Below, one piece after another: positions 37,668 through 48,751 of a stretch of DNA of 64,000 nt. Origin of the DNA: an uncultured Gammaproteobacteria bacterium (GTDB lineage: Bacteria > Pseudomonadota > Gammaproteobacteria > Nitrosococcales > Methylophagaceae); NCBI GenBank assembly GCA_905479075.1, contig CAJQLA010000012.1, positions 110,901 through 174,900 of the forward strand, given 5' to 3'. Positions within the stretch are counted from its first letter, which is position 1. Every line of letters starts with the position of its first letter. The position numbers and the translations under genes are program-made. A model generated the notes under the pieces. The model made no database searches and was not told the DNA's origin. It saw only the letters and a list, made by a program, of their open reading frames with translations.

Positions 37668-38324
37668 ATGCAAAAATTCAGTGTAGAAAAAGGTATCGTC
37701 ATACCTCTCGATCGACCCAATGTTGATACGGATGCAATCATCCCTAAGCAGTTTTTAAAATCAATCCAACGTAGTGGGTTTGGGCCAAATTTATTTGATG
37801 AATGGCGTTATCTAGATTTAGGTGAGCCAGGAAAAAATTGTCAGGATAGACCATTAAATAAAGACTTTGTGCTTAATCAAGCGCGTTATCAAGGTGGCAG
37901 TATTTTATTGGCCAGAGAAAACTTCGGTTGTGGTTCTAGTCGTGAACATGCTGTTTGGGCATTGGAGGATTTTGGTATTAGAGTTGTTCTAGCTCCTAGT
38001 TTTGCTGATATTTTTTTTAGCAACACCAGCAAAAATGGCATTTTGGCAATAAAAATGGATGAACAGATTATTGATGATTTGTTTAATCAGGTTGCTAAAC
38101 AATCGGGCTTTGAAATACAGGTTGATTTACCAGCACAACATATCCTATTGCCCGATGGTAAAACGCTATCGTTTGAAATTGACCCTTTCAAAAAGCACTG
38201 TTTGATAAATGGACTTGATGATATTGGTCTTACGCTACAACGAACGGAAGAAATCCGTGAATATGAACAAAAGCGCCAACAACAAGCACCGTGGCTGTTT
38301 CCAGAAACAGCGATGAACAAATAA
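37668..38324 (+). CDS. leuD: 3-isopropylmalate dehydratase small subunit
   Basis: LeuD, with LeuC, isomerises 2-isopropylmalate to 3-isopropylmalate in leucine synthesis. The 218-residue protein has [20 protein letters not shown], the signature [18 protein letters not shown] and the C-terminal [16 protein letters not shown]. The large subunit gene leuC, usually directly upstream, is absent here; pomAB takes that place. It begins 153 bases after pomB and leads the leuD-leuB-asd series. Confidence 0.96.
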   Translation: MQKFSVEKGIVIPLDRPNVDTDAIIPKQFLKSIQRSGFGPNLFDEWRYLDLGEPGKNCQDRPLNKDFVLNQARYQGGSILLARENFGCGSSREHAVWALEDFGIRVVLAPSFADIFFSNTSKNGILAIKMDEQIIDDLFNQVAKQSGFEIQVDLPAQHILLPDGKTLSFEIDPFKKHCLINGLDDIGLTLQRTEEIREYEQKRQQQAPWLFPETAMNK

Positions 38325-38351
38325 TCGCATTAATTAAATAGTGAATAACGA

Positions 38352-39422
38352 ATGACAAAGAAAATTGCAGTTTTACCTGGGGATGGTATAGGGCCAGAGA
38401 TTGTTGCAGAAGCCGTGAAAGTGATGCAGGCTTTGCAAAGTGATGGATTAGATATTGAACTAGAGTATGGGTTTATAGGCGGTGCCGCCTATGATGAAGT
38501 CGGTACGCCTTTACCTGCCGAGACGATTACCTTAGCAAAACAAGCCGATGCTATTTTATTGGGTGCTGTTGGTGGTTATAAATGGGAAGAGCTAGATATC
38601 AGTGTCAGGCCTGAAAAAGGGCTTCTAGGAATCCGTAGTGAATTGAATTTATTTGCCAATTTACGTCCTGCCATTTTATATCCTCAATTAGCTGATGCTT
38701 CTACATTGAAATCTGAAGTCGTCGCTGGTCTTGATTTAATGATTGTTCGTGAATTAACGGGCGGTATTTATTTTGGGCAACCACGTGGTATTCGCTCATT
38801 AGATAACGGTGAGAAAGAAGGTTTTAATACCTTGGTTTATAAAGAAAGTGAAATCAACCGTATTGGTCAGGTTGCATTTGATATAGCGCGTAAACGCCAA
38901 GGTCGTTTGTGTTCAGTAGATAAAGCCAATGTGCTTGAAGCAACTGAATTATGGCGTGAGACGATGGCAACAATGGCAGCTGATTATGAAGATGTAGAGC
39001 TAAGTCATATGTATGTTGATAATGCGGCAATGCAGCTTGTTCGCGCCCCTAAGCAGTTTGACGTTATGGTAACAACCAATATGTTTGGTGATATTTTGTC
39101 AGATTGTGCTTCTATGCTGACTGGTTCGATTGGTATGTTGCCTTCGGCATCATTAGATGAAAATAGTAAGGGTATGTATGAGCCTATACATGGCTCTGCG
39201 CCAGATATTGCAGGCCAAAATTTGGCCAATCCGCTAGCTACAATCTTATCAGTCGCTATGATGCTTCGTTACAGTTTGGATGAAGCCACTATGGCCGATA
39301 GGATAGAAAATGCAGTGAGTAAAGTACTCGATAGCGGACTGCGTACAGGTGACATTTATTCAGATGGTATGACAAAAGTGACTACATCTGAAATGGGTAA
39401 TGCAATTGTTGCAGCCCTTTAA
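38352..39422 (+). CDS. leuB: 3-isopropylmalate dehydrogenase
   Basis: LeuB oxidises and decarboxylates 3-isopropylmalate to the leucine keto acid using NAD+. The 356-residue protein has [35 protein letters not shown], the catalytic [14 protein letters not shown], and the NAD-site region [20 protein letters not shown] and [15 protein letters not shown]. It starts 27 bases after leuD and is followed 24 bases later by asd. Confidence 0.97.
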   Translation: MTKKIAVLPGDGIGPEIVAEAVKVMQALQSDGLDIELEYGFIGGAAYDEVGTPLPAETITLAKQADAILLGAVGGYKWEELDISVRPEKGLLGIRSELNLFANLRPAILYPQLADASTLKSEVVAGLDLMIVRELTGGIYFGQPRGIRSLDNGEKEGFNTLVYKESEINRIGQVAFDIARKRQGRLCSVDKANVLEATELWRETMATMAADYEDVELSHMYVDNAAMQLVRAPKQFDVMVTTNMFGDILSDCASMLTGSIGMLPSASLDENSKGMYEPIHGSAPDIAGQNLANPLATILSVAMMLRYSLDEATMADRIENAVSKVLDSGLRTGDIYSDGMTKVTTSEMGNAIVAAL

Positions 39423-39446
39423 AAACTATAAATTATAGGTGAATTT

Positions 39447-40469
39447 GTGAGTAAAAAAATTGATGTCGCAGTCGTAGGAGCAACGGGTGCTGTTGGTGAG
39501 ACAATGTTGGATATTCTCCATCAACGACAATTTCCAGTTGGAAAGATTTATGCGTTGGCGAGTGAACGCTCGGCAGGGAATACGGTCAGTTTTGGTAACA
39601 GATCTTTAGTTGTTGAAGATCTCGCTACATTTGATTTTTCAAAAGTACAAGTAGGACTATTTTCACCTGGTGCCAGTGTGTCGAAAATTTATGCTCCTAA
39701 AGCTGCTGAAGCAGGTTGTATCGTCATCGATAATACCTCTGAGTTTCGTTATGACGATGAGGTGCCATTAGTGGTTCCTGAAGTTAATCCGCATGCTATA
39801 GCCAATTATAAAAATAAAGGCATTATTGCTAACCCAAACTGTTCAACTATCCAAATGATGGTGGCTTTGAAACCAATTTATGATGCAGTTGGCATTAACA
39901 GAATTAATGTCTGTACTTACCAAGCAGTGTCTGGTACTGGTAAACCTGCGATGGAAGAATTGGCTAAACAGACTGCGGATTTATTAAATGGCCGTTCAGT
40001 AGAAAGCGAAGTTTATCCTAAGCAGATTGCATTTAATGTGCTTCCTCATATTGATGTGTTTGAAGATAATGGTTATACAAAAGAAGAAATGAAGATGGTT
40101 TGGGAAACGAAAAAAATCTTAGAAGATGATACTGTTTTGATTAATCCGACAGCGGTTCGTGTTCCTGTCTTTTATGGTCATTCTGAAGCAATACACATTG
40201 AAACAGATAAAAAAATAACAGCACAACAAGCAAAAGAATTGTTCAAGAAGTTTGATGGAATTGAATTGATTGATGAGCACCAAGATGGTGGTTATCCCAC
40301 TGCAGTAACGGAAGCTTCAGGCTCTGACCCTGTCTATGTTGGTCGAGTGCGAGAAGATATTTCTCATGAAAATGGATTAGACTTATGGGTAGTGGCAGAT
40401 AACGTACGTAAAGGTGCTGCATTAAACAGTATTCAAATAGCAGAATTATTAGTTGAGAAATACTTGTAA
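39447..40469 (+). CDS. asd: Aspartate-semialdehyde dehydrogenase
   Basis: Asd reduces aspartyl-phosphate to aspartate semialdehyde for lysine, threonine, methionine and diaminopimelate. The 340-residue protein has the NADP site VGATGAVGETMLDIL, the catalytic-Cys motif NPNCSTIQMM, TYQAVSGTGKPAMEEL and the substrate-binding VRVPVFYGHSEAIHIET. The start is GTG 39447 with AGGTGAATTT upstream. It is the USG-1/Asd type often seen before fimV. Confidence 0.96.
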   Translation: MSKKIDVAVVGATGAVGETMLDILHQRQFPVGKIYALASERSAGNTVSFGNRSLVVEDLATFDFSKVQVGLFSPGASVSKIYAPKAAEAGCIVIDNTSEFRYDDEVPLVVPEVNPHAIANYKNKGIIANPNCSTIQMMVALKPIYDAVGINRINVCTYQAVSGTGKPAMEELAKQTADLLNGRSVESEVYPKQIAFNVLPHIDVFEDNGYTKEEMKMVWETKKILEDDTVLINPTAVRVPVFYGHSEAIHIETDKKITAQQAKELFKKFDGIELIDEHQDGGYPTAVTEASGSDPVYVGRVREDISHENGLDLWVVADNVRKGAALNSIQIAELLVEKYL

Positions 40470-40506
40470 AATAAGATTGATGTAATTAAAGGGAAGGGTG
40501 TCCTAA

Positions 40507-43083
40507 ATGAAAATTAAAACATATGCGAGTACATTTGTAGCAGCAAGTTTAGGTTTAATGACTGCGATACCTGCACATGCTTTAGGCTTGGGTAATCTCG
40601 AATTATCATCAGCATTGAATGAGCCTTTTCAGGCTGAAATTTCTCTTAGTTCTTTAAGTGAAAACGAAGCGGGTAATTTGCAGGTTCAATTAGCGTCTCA
40701 TGAAGAGTTTGAGCGAGCAGGGCTTGTTAAATCGTCAGTTTTATTAAAACTCAAGTTCGCTATTAAACAGAAGAATGGCAAGACTGTCATAGCTGTTACC
40801 TCGAAAGAAGCAGTGAAAGAGCCGTTACTTGATTTTCTATTATCAGTCACAACAGGCAACGGTCATTTAATTCGTGAATATACCGTGCTGCTGGATCCTC
40901 CTAAAAGTATTTTTAGAGAAAAGTTTGCTTCAAAACCTGTTGCTAAATCACCCACACAGTCAATTAAACAGCAAGCACCTACAAAATTTCAGAATACGCA
41001 GCCTAGTTTTACGCCTTCTACGGCGACAGAGTACGATGTTAGAACAAACGATACACTCTGGGATATTGCTTTAAAAACAAGACCCGAAAGTTCAGTATCT
41101 GTTAATCAGATGATGATGGCGTTATTGAAAGAAAATGGCTCGGCATTTATACGCAACAACATCAATGGATTAAAAGCGGGGCAGACCTTATCAATACCAT
41201 CAGCAGGTGAGATTAAACAGCTGACACAAGCACAGGCCCTTGCCGCAGTTAGAGAACAAAACAATCTGTGGAAAAACCGTAATGTTAAACCTGAAACTGT
41301 AGTAACTGAGGCTGATGTGAGTAGTAGTCAGTATACAACAGCAGATGCAGAAGTTGTTGCTGAGGCACCGGCTGTAGAAAAAAAACTCGGAGAACCAGTA
41401 TCTAGATTGCAACTGTTAAGTCCTGATGAGGAGAGTTTACTGGGTGATGAAGCTTTATCAGGGCCTGGTGGCGAACAGATACAAACTTTGATGGAGCGAT
41501 TAACCCTAGCCCAAGAAACGATTGACAATCAAGCTTTGGAAAACGATGAAATCAAGGAAAGAATGGCTGCGATGGAAGAACAAATCCAGACATTACGAAA
41601 ATTAGTTTCAATACAAGATCCAAGTCTAGCGAAGTTGCAAGGAAAGCTAGAGCAAGCAGATGAAGTATTAGAAGGGGATGACAGTCTGGAACAGCTTTCT
41701 GATGAGTTATTAGCTACATCAACAGACCAAGAAGCCAGTGCTATTCAACAAGAGCTTGATTCAGAGCCAGAGGCTTATAGCAATAACGCTGTTAATAGTG
41801 GATCTGATGACCTAGTAGCGGATCAACAAAATACACAAATTGCTGATGAATTAGATAATCAAGCATCACCAGAGATTATTGAAGAACAAACTCAAGCAGT
41901 CGAAGATGAAGCAAACTCAGCGGTTAGCGAACAGTCGATGGCACCAGCTGAGCCATTGAGCTTTTTAGATAAAGCAAAAGCGTTAATTTTAGAAAATAAA
42001 GTTGAATCGATGTCCGCAGCACTTGTCTTACTTATTGGTTTATTACTATTGGGACGTAGAAGTGGGGGATCAGGTGGTCTATCTAGACGTGAAAAAACAT
42101 GGGATGAAGCGGTTAAAGAAATAGAAAAAGATGTTCCAATGCCTAACTTCACAGGTAGTCAACCAGTAGCAAGCGCATCTGTTGTCAGTGAAGAAACAGA
42201 AGTCGAAGAGGTTAAAACGGTTGAAGAGCTAATCAAGGATGCTGATATTTTTGTTAGTTATGGCGATCTTGATAAAGCAAAATTATCACTTGAAGAAGCA
42301 CGTAAAGATGAACCTGACAATAAATCAGTAATTCATAAACTGTTATTTGTTTTATTCAAACAAGGTGAGGCTGATCAGTTTGTTGAATTGGCCGAGAAAG
42401 TTGAAGCAGAAGAAGATTCTTTAGAGTGGTTAGAAATCAGTGCTTGGGGCCGTGATTTAGCACCCGATAATGAATTATTTAAAGAAGCTGAAACTGAAGA
42501 AACTTCAGAGGAACAAACGGATGAAATGCTTGAAGCTGAGAATGATTCTGCTCTCGAGATGCCAGCAGAAGATGATGTGCCAGAATTTAACTTAGATGAA
42601 GATGATTCTGAACCAACAACACCGGTAGCAGATGATAATGATGATCTATTAGCGTTTGATCCTGGCTCTATTACTGATTCTGATGATATTGAACAGAGTG
42701 AATTAAAAGCTGACGACAATGAGGACTCTGAAAGTGATAGTGCTTCAGATGATTCAGCCACACTTGAATTTGATCTGGAACTGCCATCTGAAGATGAGGT
42801 TGAATCTGATATTAGTGATACTTTAGACCTACCAGAAGTATCAGAAGAGGAGTTACAAAAAGCAACAGAAGCGCTAGATGCCGATTCTGAAAATAATGAA
42901 TTGGAATTTGATTTAGGTGACATTGATCAAGTTGATGAGTCTGAGACAAAACTAGACTTGGCCTCTGCTTACATTGATATGGGTGATTCAGAAGGTGCGA
43001 GAAATATTATAGAAGAAGTACTGGAAGAGGGTAGTGAAGAACAAAAATCACGGGCACAGGCTCTCTTAGATAATTTGTCGTAA
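40507..43083 (+). CDS. fimV: FimV-type pole-organising membrane protein
   Basis: FimV (HubP in Vibrio) is an inner-membrane LysM protein that organises the cell pole and supports type IV pili. The 858-residue protein has a signal peptide (residues 1-25), the FimV N-terminal domain (LGLGNLELSSALNEPFQAEI), and a LysM domain at residues about 177-235 (YDVRTNDTLWDIALKTRP). A coiled coil around 325-370 and a membrane helix near 497-515 (SMSAALVLLIGLLLLGRR) follow. A very acidic cytosolic region leads to the C-terminal FimV TPR motif (KLDLASAYIDMGDSEGARNI). It lies in its usual place between asd and truA. Confidence 0.95.
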   Translation: MKIKTYASTFVAASLGLMTAIPAHALGLGNLELSSALNEPFQAEISLSSLSENEAGNLQVQLASHEEFERAGLVKSSVLLKLKFAIKQKNGKTVIAVTSKEAVKEPLLDFLLSVTTGNGHLIREYTVLLDPPKSIFREKFASKPVAKSPTQSIKQQAPTKFQNTQPSFTPSTATEYDVRTNDTLWDIALKTRPESSVSVNQMMMALLKENGSAFIRNNINGLKAGQTLSIPSAGEIKQLTQAQALAAVREQNNLWKNRNVKPETVVTEADVSSSQYTTADAEVVAEAPAVEKKLGEPVSRLQLLSPDEESLLGDEALSGPGGEQIQTLMERLTLAQETIDNQALENDEIKERMAAMEEQIQTLRKLVSIQDPSLAKLQGKLEQADEVLEGDDSLEQLSDELLATSTDQEASAIQQELDSEPEAYSNNAVNSGSDDLVADQQNTQIADELDNQASPEIIEEQTQAVEDEANSAVSEQSMAPAEPLSFLDKAKALILENKVESMSAALVLLIGLLLLGRRSGGSGGLSRREKTWDEAVKEIEKDVPMPNFTGSQPVASASVVSEETEVEEVKTVEELIKDADIFVSYGDLDKAKLSLEEARKDEPDNKSVIHKLLFVLFKQGEADQFVELAEKVEAEEDSLEWLEISAWGRDLAPDNELFKEAETEETSEEQTDEMLEAENDSALEMPAEDDVPEFNLDEDDSEPTTPVADDNDDLLAFDPGSITDSDDIEQSELKADDNEDSESDSASDDSATLEFDLELPSEDEVESDISDTLDLPEVSEEELQKATEALDADSENNELEFDLGDIDQVDESETKLDLASAYIDMGDSEGARNIIEEVLEEGSEEQKSRAQALLDNLS

Positions 43084-43086
43084 CTA

Positions 43087-43866
43087 GTGAGAGTTGCATT
43101 AGGCATTGAATATGACGGGACACATTTTGCAGGTTGGCAAGTACAACCTGAACAAAGAACGGTTCAGTCATGTCTTGAACATGCGATCAGTGTTGTTGCT
43201 GATCAGGCTGTAAGAACAGTTGCGGCAGGTCGAACAGATTCTGGTGTTCATGCCTTACAACAAGTAGTGCATTTTGATACAGATGCCTCAAGAGATGAGC
43301 GAAGTTGGGTTTTAGGGCTAAACACGAACTTACCAAGTGATATTAATGTGGTTTGGGCTCGCCCTGTTGATAATGACTTTAGCGCACGCTTTTCTGCTGT
43401 GAGAAGGACTTATCGTTATTTGATATTAAATAGAATAAGTCGTTCTGCAATACACAATAATAAAATGTGGTGGTATTTTCAAAAGCTCGATGAGCAGCGA
43501 ATGCAAGCAGCTGCAGATATTTTAGTTGGCCATCATGACTTTTCTGCTTTTCGTGCAAAGTTATGTCAAGCAAAAAGCCCCATGAAAACAGTTGAAAAAA
43601 TCACTGTAACAAGACATGACGATTGCATAGCAATAGATGTAACAGCACAATCCTTCTTACATCATATGGTACGTAACTTAGTCGGTGTTCTTGTGCCAAT
43701 TGGTGAGGGGAGACAGCCTGTTGAATGGGCTGAAAAGGTATTGCAGAGTAAACAACGCGGACAAGGTGGAATCACATCACCTCCTGATGGTTTATATTTT
43801 GTTAATGTAGAGTATCCGCAGCAATACGCGCTTCCTACAGTGTCGGCTTTCCCAGTGGTCTGGTAG
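43087..43866 (+). CDS. truA: tRNA pseudouridine synthase A
   Basis: TruA makes pseudouridine at positions 38-40 of the tRNA anticodon arm. The 259-residue protein has the N-terminal YDGTHFAGWQVQP and the catalytic Asp in AAGRTDSGVHAL. Also visible are FHHMVRNLVGVL-type segments (SFLHHMVRNLVGVL) and GGITSPPDGLYFVNV. The start is GTG 43087, only 3 bases after the fimV stop. Confidence 0.96.
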   Translation: MRVALGIEYDGTHFAGWQVQPEQRTVQSCLEHAISVVADQAVRTVAAGRTDSGVHALQQVVHFDTDASRDERSWVLGLNTNLPSDINVVWARPVDNDFSARFSAVRRTYRYLILNRISRSAIHNNKMWWYFQKLDEQRMQAAADILVGHHDFSAFRAKLCQAKSPMKTVEKITVTRHDDCIAIDVTAQSFLHHMVRNLVGVLVPIGEGRQPVEWAEKVLQSKQRGQGGITSPPDGLYFVNVEYPQQYALPTVSAFPVVW

Positions 43867-43901
43867 AGTAGTTGTTTAAATTTCTTTGTTAGAAAAAGAG
43901 A

Positions 43902-44522
43902 ATGAGAACACGCGTTAAAATTTGCGGTATAACAAGTTGCCAAGATGCTGAATTTGCAGTTAATTTTGGTGCTGATGCGATTGGTTTAGTGTTTTATGCT
44001 GATAGTCCTAGGGCTATTACTATTGCGCAAGCTGAAGACATTATTGAACTATTACCGCCGTTCGTGTCTGTTGTGGCACTATTTGTAGACGCCGAGCCAG
44101 AATTTGTCCATGAATGTATAGCTAGCCTGACAATAGATTTATTGCAATTTCATGGTGATGAGAGTCCTGAATATTGTGATCAATTCGAACGTCCTTATAT
44201 AAAAGCAGTCAGAATGCATGAGAGTATTGAGTTACAAGTTGTAGCGAAGCGTTACCAAGGTGCTTCAGCTTTATTGTTAGACAGTTATCAGCCAGGTGTT
44301 CCTGGTGGAACGGGTCAAACATTTAACTGGTCATGGATAGAAGAAGTGGCGAAGCCGATTATTTTGGCTGGTGGGCTTAATTCGCAAAATGTTGCGTCGG
44401 CTATACAGCAAGTTAAACCCTATGCTGTTGATGTCAGCGGTGGGGTTGAGATGGAAATGGAAAAAGGCATTAAAGATAAAGAAAAAATAGATGCTTTTAT
44501 GCAAGAGGTTTTAAATGGCTAA
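43902..44522 (+). CDS. trpF: Phosphoribosylanthranilate isomerase
   Basis: TrpF isomerises phosphoribosylanthranilate in tryptophan synthesis. The 206-residue barrel has [17 protein letters not shown] with the catalytic Cys, [44 protein letters not shown] with the acidic catalytic Asp, and [16 protein letters not shown] for phosphate binding. Its end overlaps trpB by 8 bases. trpA, B and F are clustered here without trpE, G, D or C. Confidence 0.96.
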   Translation: MRTRVKICGITSCQDAEFAVNFGADAIGLVFYADSPRAITIAQAEDIIELLPPFVSVVALFVDAEPEFVHECIASLTIDLLQFHGDESPEYCDQFERPYIKAVRMHESIELQVVAKRYQGASALLLDSYQPGVPGGTGQTFNWSWIEEVAKPIILAGGLNSQNVASAIQQVKPYAVDVSGGVEMEMEKGIKDKEKIDAFMQEVLNG

Positions 44523-45735
44523 ACAAATGGAAAATAATTATTACGACAGCTATCCCGATGAACGAGGACATTTTGGTCCTTATGGTGGTAGGTTTGTCGG
44601 TGAAACATTGATGGAAGCACTCTATGCATTAGAGGAAGCCTATAATCGCTATAAAACTGAGCCAGAATTTCAGGCCGAAATGGACAAAGACTTAGCGGAT
44701 TATGTGGGTAGACCATCACCATTATATTTAGCAGAAAATTGGACTCAACAACTGGGCGGAGCTCAAATATTCTTAAAGCGTGAAGATCTTAATCATACGG
44801 GTGCTCATAAAGTAAATAATACAATTGGTCAGGCCTTATTGGCTAAACGAATGGGTAAAAAACGTATTATTGCTGAGACCGGCGCTGGCCAACATGGTGT
44901 CGCTACAGCCACAGTTGCAGCGAGACTCGGTATGGAATGCGTTGTCTACATGGGCGCTGAAGATGTTAAACGGCAAGCGATGAATGTTTATCGCATGAAG
45001 TTACTAGGGGCTGAGGTGATTCCTGTAGAATCCGGTTCTCAGACACTAAAAGATGCCCTAAACGAAGCCTTGCGTGATTGGGTGACGAATGTTGATGACA
45101 CATTTTATATTATAGGAACTGTTGCAGGGCCACATCCATATCCAGCGATGGTTAGAGATTTTCAAGCCATTATTGGTCATGAAGCACGCCAGCAAATTTT
45201 AAACGTGACAGGAAAATTACCGGATGCACTTATAGCTTGTATCGGCGGTGGTTCAAATGCGATTGGCTTATTTCACCCATTCATTGGTGATGAAGGTGTC
45301 GCAATGTATGGTGTTGAAGGTGCTGGACATGGTATCGAAACGGGTCAACATGCTGCGCCGATGTGTGCTGGCACGTCTGGTATCTTGCATGGTAATAGAA
45401 CGTATCTAATGCAAGATGAAAATGGACAAATTACAGAAACACATTCTATTTCTGCTGGTTTAGATTACCCAGGAGTTGGACCTGAACATGCATGGTTGAA
45501 AGATATCGGTCGTGCTGAGTATGTATCCGTGACTGATGATGAAGCATTACAAGCTTTTCACGATTTAACGCGAACAGAAGGTATAATCCCTGCTTTAGAA
45601 TCAAGTCATGCCTTAGCTTATGCAAGCAAATTGGCGCCGACAATGTCACCAGAGCAATCACTGATAATCAATTTGTCTGGTCGTGGAGATAAAGATATGC
45701 ATACAGTCGCGGCTTTAGCTGGCTTGAATTTTTAA
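44515..45735 (+). CDS. trpB: Tryptophan synthase beta subunit
   Basis: TrpB condenses indole and serine with PLP. The 406-residue protein has [19 protein letters not shown], the PLP-lysine region [29 protein letters not shown], the phosphate-binding [15 protein letters not shown] and [16 protein letters not shown]. It overlaps trpF by 8 bases and precedes trpA by 10, so the three genes are translationally linked. Confidence 0.98.
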   Translation: MAKQMENNYYDSYPDERGHFGPYGGRFVGETLMEALYALEEAYNRYKTEPEFQAEMDKDLADYVGRPSPLYLAENWTQQLGGAQIFLKREDLNHTGAHKVNNTIGQALLAKRMGKKRIIAETGAGQHGVATATVAARLGMECVVYMGAEDVKRQAMNVYRMKLLGAEVIPVESGSQTLKDALNEALRDWVTNVDDTFYIIGTVAGPHPYPAMVRDFQAIIGHEARQQILNVTGKLPDALIACIGGGSNAIGLFHPFIGDEGVAMYGVEGAGHGIETGQHAAPMCAGTSGILHGNRTYLMQDENGQITETHSISAGLDYPGVGPEHAWLKDIGRAEYVSVTDDEALQAFHDLTRTEGIIPALESSHALAYASKLAPTMSPEQSLIINLSGRGDKDMHTVAALAGLNF

Positions 45736-45745
45736 GGGATTAAAG

Positions 45746-46567
45746 ATGAGTCGAATTAGTCAATGTTTTGAACGTTTAAAATTAGATGGCCAAACAGCCT
45801 TGATACCTTATATTACTGCTGGCGATCCCGCGCGGTGGGTGACTGTACCCATGATGCATGCATTAGTTGAGTCAGGTGCTAACCTTATTGAATTAGGCGT
45901 TCCATTCTCAGACCCTATGTCTGATGGTCCGGTCATTCAAAAAGCGTGTGAAAGAGCTTTAAAAAATGAAATGTCGATTCACCATGTGCTAGATATGGTG
46001 AAGCAGTTCAGAGAAAAAGATACGGAAACCCCAATTGTGTTGATGGGGTATACCAATCCGATAGAGGCTATGGGTTATCGCGAGTTTGCAGCTGAAGCAA
46101 AAGAAGCGGGTGTCGATGGTATTTTAACTGTTGATATGCCACCAGAAGAGTCAGAAGAGTTTTTAGTTATTTTAAAAGAAGCCGGTATTGATACGATCTT
46201 TCTAGTTTCACCTACAACGTCAGTTGAGCGAATGGCATTGATAGCTGAACATGCACAAGGCTTCGTATATTATGTTTCCTTAAAAGGTGTAACAGGGGCT
46301 GCAGTGATTGATGTTGCAGCGGTAGAAGAGAAATTAGCGTTGTTAAAACAGCAAACACAATTACCAGTGGGTGTTGGGTTTGGTATCCGTGATGGAAAAT
46401 CAGCAGCGGCTGTTTCTGAAGTGGCTGATGCTGTTGTAGTGGGTAGTACTTTGGTTAATTGCATTGCAGAACATGAAGCAGATCCTGAAGCTTTACCAGC
46501 TGTTATCGCTGGTTTGTTAGCTGAAATGCGTCATGCGATTAATGCACGTGATATGGCAAGTAAATAA
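45746..46567 (+). CDS. trpA: Tryptophan synthase alpha subunit
   Basis: TrpA cleaves indole-3-glycerol phosphate to indole, which passes to TrpB by tunnel. The 273-residue barrel has the N-terminal LIPYITAGDP. The catalytic Glu lies in LIELGVPFSDPMSDGPVIQ, and the catalytic Asp in GVDGILTVDMPPEES. VSLKGVTGA and VGFGIRDGKSAA complete the family pattern. It follows trpB and precedes accD, the common order in pseudomonads and relatives. Confidence 0.97.
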   Translation: MSRISQCFERLKLDGQTALIPYITAGDPARWVTVPMMHALVESGANLIELGVPFSDPMSDGPVIQKACERALKNEMSIHHVLDMVKQFREKDTETPIVLMGYTNPIEAMGYREFAAEAKEAGVDGILTVDMPPEESEEFLVILKEAGIDTIFLVSPTTSVERMALIAEHAQGFVYYVSLKGVTGAAVIDVAAVEEKLALLKQQTQLPVGVGFGIRDGKSAAAVSEVADAVVVGSTLVNCIAEHEADPEALPAVIAGLLAEMRHAINARDMASK

Positions 46568-46590
46568 ACAGGTTTGATAGGTAAAAGATT

Positions 46591-47445
46591 ATGAGTTGGT
46601 TTGAAAAATTGATTCCTTCAAAAATTAGAACGACGGTTCGAAGTAGATCTGTGCCTGAAGGTGTTTGGGCTAAATGTCCAGCATGTGACAGTGCGCTTTA
46701 TATCGCTGAATTTGAAAGAAACCTATATGTTTGCCCTAAATGTGACCATCATCAGAGAATCAATGCACGGCAGCGACTTGAAATATTTTTAGATGCAGAT
46801 GACCGCATAGAAATTGCGCCTGATGTCCAACCGGTTGATACCTTAAGGTTTAAAGACAGTAAGAAATATAAAGATAGAATTAACCAAGCTCAGAAACAAA
46901 CAGGTGAAAAAGACGCTTTACTAGCCATGGCCGGTAAAGTTAAAGATGTCCCTGTGGTCGTCGTTGCTTTCGATTTTTCTTTCATGGGTGGTTCCATGGG
47001 CTCAGTGGTTGGCGAAAAGTTTGTAAGAGCAGCAAAGTATGCTTTAGATCAAAAACTCCCGCTTATTTGCTTTTCAGCAAGTGGTGGCGCCCGTATGCAA
47101 GAAGGATTGTTATCACTGATGCAAATGGCAAAAACGAGTGCAATTTTATCTCAGTTGAGTAATGCCGGTTTGCCATTCATCTCGGTTTTGACAGATCCGA
47201 CTATGGGTGGCGTCTCAGCCAGCCTAGCGATGTTGGGTGATGTCAATGTTGCTGAACCAAAAGCATTGATTGGTTTTGCTGGGCCTCGCGTTATAGAACA
47301 AACAGTGCGTGAAACATTACCTGAAGGTTTCCAACGCAGCGAGTTTTTATTAGAACATGGCGCAGTTGATTTGATTATTGAACGTCGTGCTATGCGTGAC
47401 CGCTTAGCTAATATTCTCTCATTATTATCTAGTCGACGGCACTAG
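46591..47445 (+). CDS. accD: Acetyl-CoA carboxylase carboxyltransferase beta subunit
   Basis: AccD with AccA transfers CO2 from carboxybiotin to acetyl-CoA, starting fatty-acid synthesis. The 284-residue protein has the N-terminal Cys4 zinc ribbon (CPACDSALY and VCPKCDHH). The carboxyltransferase core includes [55 protein letters not shown] and [20 protein letters not shown]. It lies between trpA and folC, the conserved order. Confidence 0.97.
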   Translation: MSWFEKLIPSKIRTTVRSRSVPEGVWAKCPACDSALYIAEFERNLYVCPKCDHHQRINARQRLEIFLDADDRIEIAPDVQPVDTLRFKDSKKYKDRINQAQKQTGEKDALLAMAGKVKDVPVVVVAFDFSFMGGSMGSVVGEKFVRAAKYALDQKLPLICFSASGGARMQEGLLSLMQMAKTSAILSQLSNAGLPFISVLTDPTMGGVSASLAMLGDVNVAEPKALIGFAGPRVIEQTVRETLPEGFQRSEFLLEHGAVDLIIERRAMRDRLANILSLLSSRRH

Positions 47446-47463
47446 TCGTCTGAAAAGCGAATA

Positions 47464-48744
47464 ATGAGATTTGATAGCCTGTCAGAATGGTTACGCTGGC
47501 AGGAAACGCTCCATTTCACAGAAGTCGATCCCGGTTTAGAACGAGTCAGAAATGTCTGGCAACAAATGGAAGGTGCGACGGAGCTTCCATTCAAAGTTAT
47601 TACTGTGGCTGGCACTAATGGTAAAGGATCTTCTGTAGCAATATTAGATGCAATTTTACGTGCAGCGGGTTATAAAACAGGCACGTACACATCACCACAC
47701 CTCTTACGATATAACGAACGTATCACGCTCAATGGTCAGGATTGTGAGGATGATCTCATTTGCTATGCTTTTGACAAGATAGACAATGCACGGTCAGGAA
47801 TTTCACTTACTTATTTCGAGTTTGCTACGCTAGCTGCGGTTGATATTTTTTGTCAGCAACACATTGATATTGCAATTCTGGAAGTGGGTATGGGAGGGCG
47901 TCTTGATGCAGTTAATCTGTTTGACGCTGATATCGCCCTTATTACACCGATAAGTTTGGATCATGTTACTTGGTTAGGAAATGATCGTGAAACGATTGCT
48001 TTTGAAAAGGCCGGTATTATTCGCCTTCATCATCCTGTTGTGTGTTCTGAGTCATCTCCGCCCAAAGCAGTTATTAACTATGCAAATAGTTTGCAATCAC
48101 CAGTTTTTATAGCTAATCAAGCATTTAATTATTCCCAAAATGATATGACATGGCGCTGGTCAAATCCTGAACTGGAATGGTTTAACTTGCCTTTACCCAA
48201 TTTAGAAGGTCGCTATCAATTGCAAAATGCAGCAGCAGTGTTGCAAGTGATTGCGCTATTAATTGAACAAGACTATGACATTAAACAGCAAGCGATTGAG
48301 TCAGGGCTAAACAATGTCCATTTAGCTGGCCGGTTTCAAAAAATAACGGGATCTGTTGACCATATTTTTGATGTTACTCACAATAAACAAGGTGCTGATA
48401 ATCTTGCCGAACTTTTGAGAGAACAGCATCAGTCAAGTAAAACCATTGCTGTATTAGCGATGTTACAAGATAAGGATGTTAGTGCCGTTGCAACAGCGTT
48501 AGCCGATGCCATAGATATCTGGTGGATTGCTGGTCTAGATTGCCAACGTGGCATGTCGGCTGATGAATTGGCTGATAAGTTGAAAATGGTTATTTCTGAA
48601 GATAAAGTTGAGCAGGAAAAGGATGTTGAACAAGCTTATAGACAAGCATTAAGCTATGCTAAACAAGGTGATAGACTATTAATATTCGGCTCATTTCATA
48701 CTGTCGAAGCTGTGATGACTGCTGCACCCAACTTATTAAATTGA
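47464..48744 (+). CDS. folC: Bifunctional folylpolyglutamate/dihydrofolate synthase
   Basis: FolC adds glutamate to dihydropteroate and to folates. The 426-residue protein has the ATP-binding VAGTNGKGSSVAILDAIL, TSPHLLRYNERI, the Mur-ligase-type block ILEVGMGGRLDAVNLFDADI and DHVTWLGNDRETIAFEKAGI. The C-terminal part includes VTHNKQGADNLAELL and LIFGSFHTVEAVM. It ends the cluster 7 bases before a convergent gene; dedD, cvpA and purF, which often follow, are not here. Confidence 0.96.
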   Translation: MRFDSLSEWLRWQETLHFTEVDPGLERVRNVWQQMEGATELPFKVITVAGTNGKGSSVAILDAILRAAGYKTGTYTSPHLLRYNERITLNGQDCEDDLICYAFDKIDNARSGISLTYFEFATLAAVDIFCQQHIDIAILEVGMGGRLDAVNLFDADIALITPISLDHVTWLGNDRETIAFEKAGIIRLHHPVVCSESSPPKAVINYANSLQSPVFIANQAFNYSQNDMTWRWSNPELEWFNLPLPNLEGRYQLQNAAAVLQVIALLIEQDYDIKQQAIESGLNNVHLAGRFQKITGSVDHIFDVTHNKQGADNLAELLREQHQSSKTIAVLAMLQDKDVSAVATALADAIDIWWIAGLDCQRGMSADELADKLKMVISEDKVEQEKDVEQAYRQALSYAKQGDRLLIFGSFHTVEAVMTAAPNLLN

Positions 48745-48751
48745 ATCTTAT

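Noticed and set aside
42375..42923. 182-codon minus-strand frame inside fimV
   Set aside because: It is a Ser-rich mirror of the acidic GAT/GAA-rich fimV region, with no domain or ribosome site of its own.
42480..42960. Acidic repeat-like region of fimV as a tandem repeat
   Set aside because: It is low-complexity Asp/Glu/Ser sequence normal for FimV, with no regular repeat unit.
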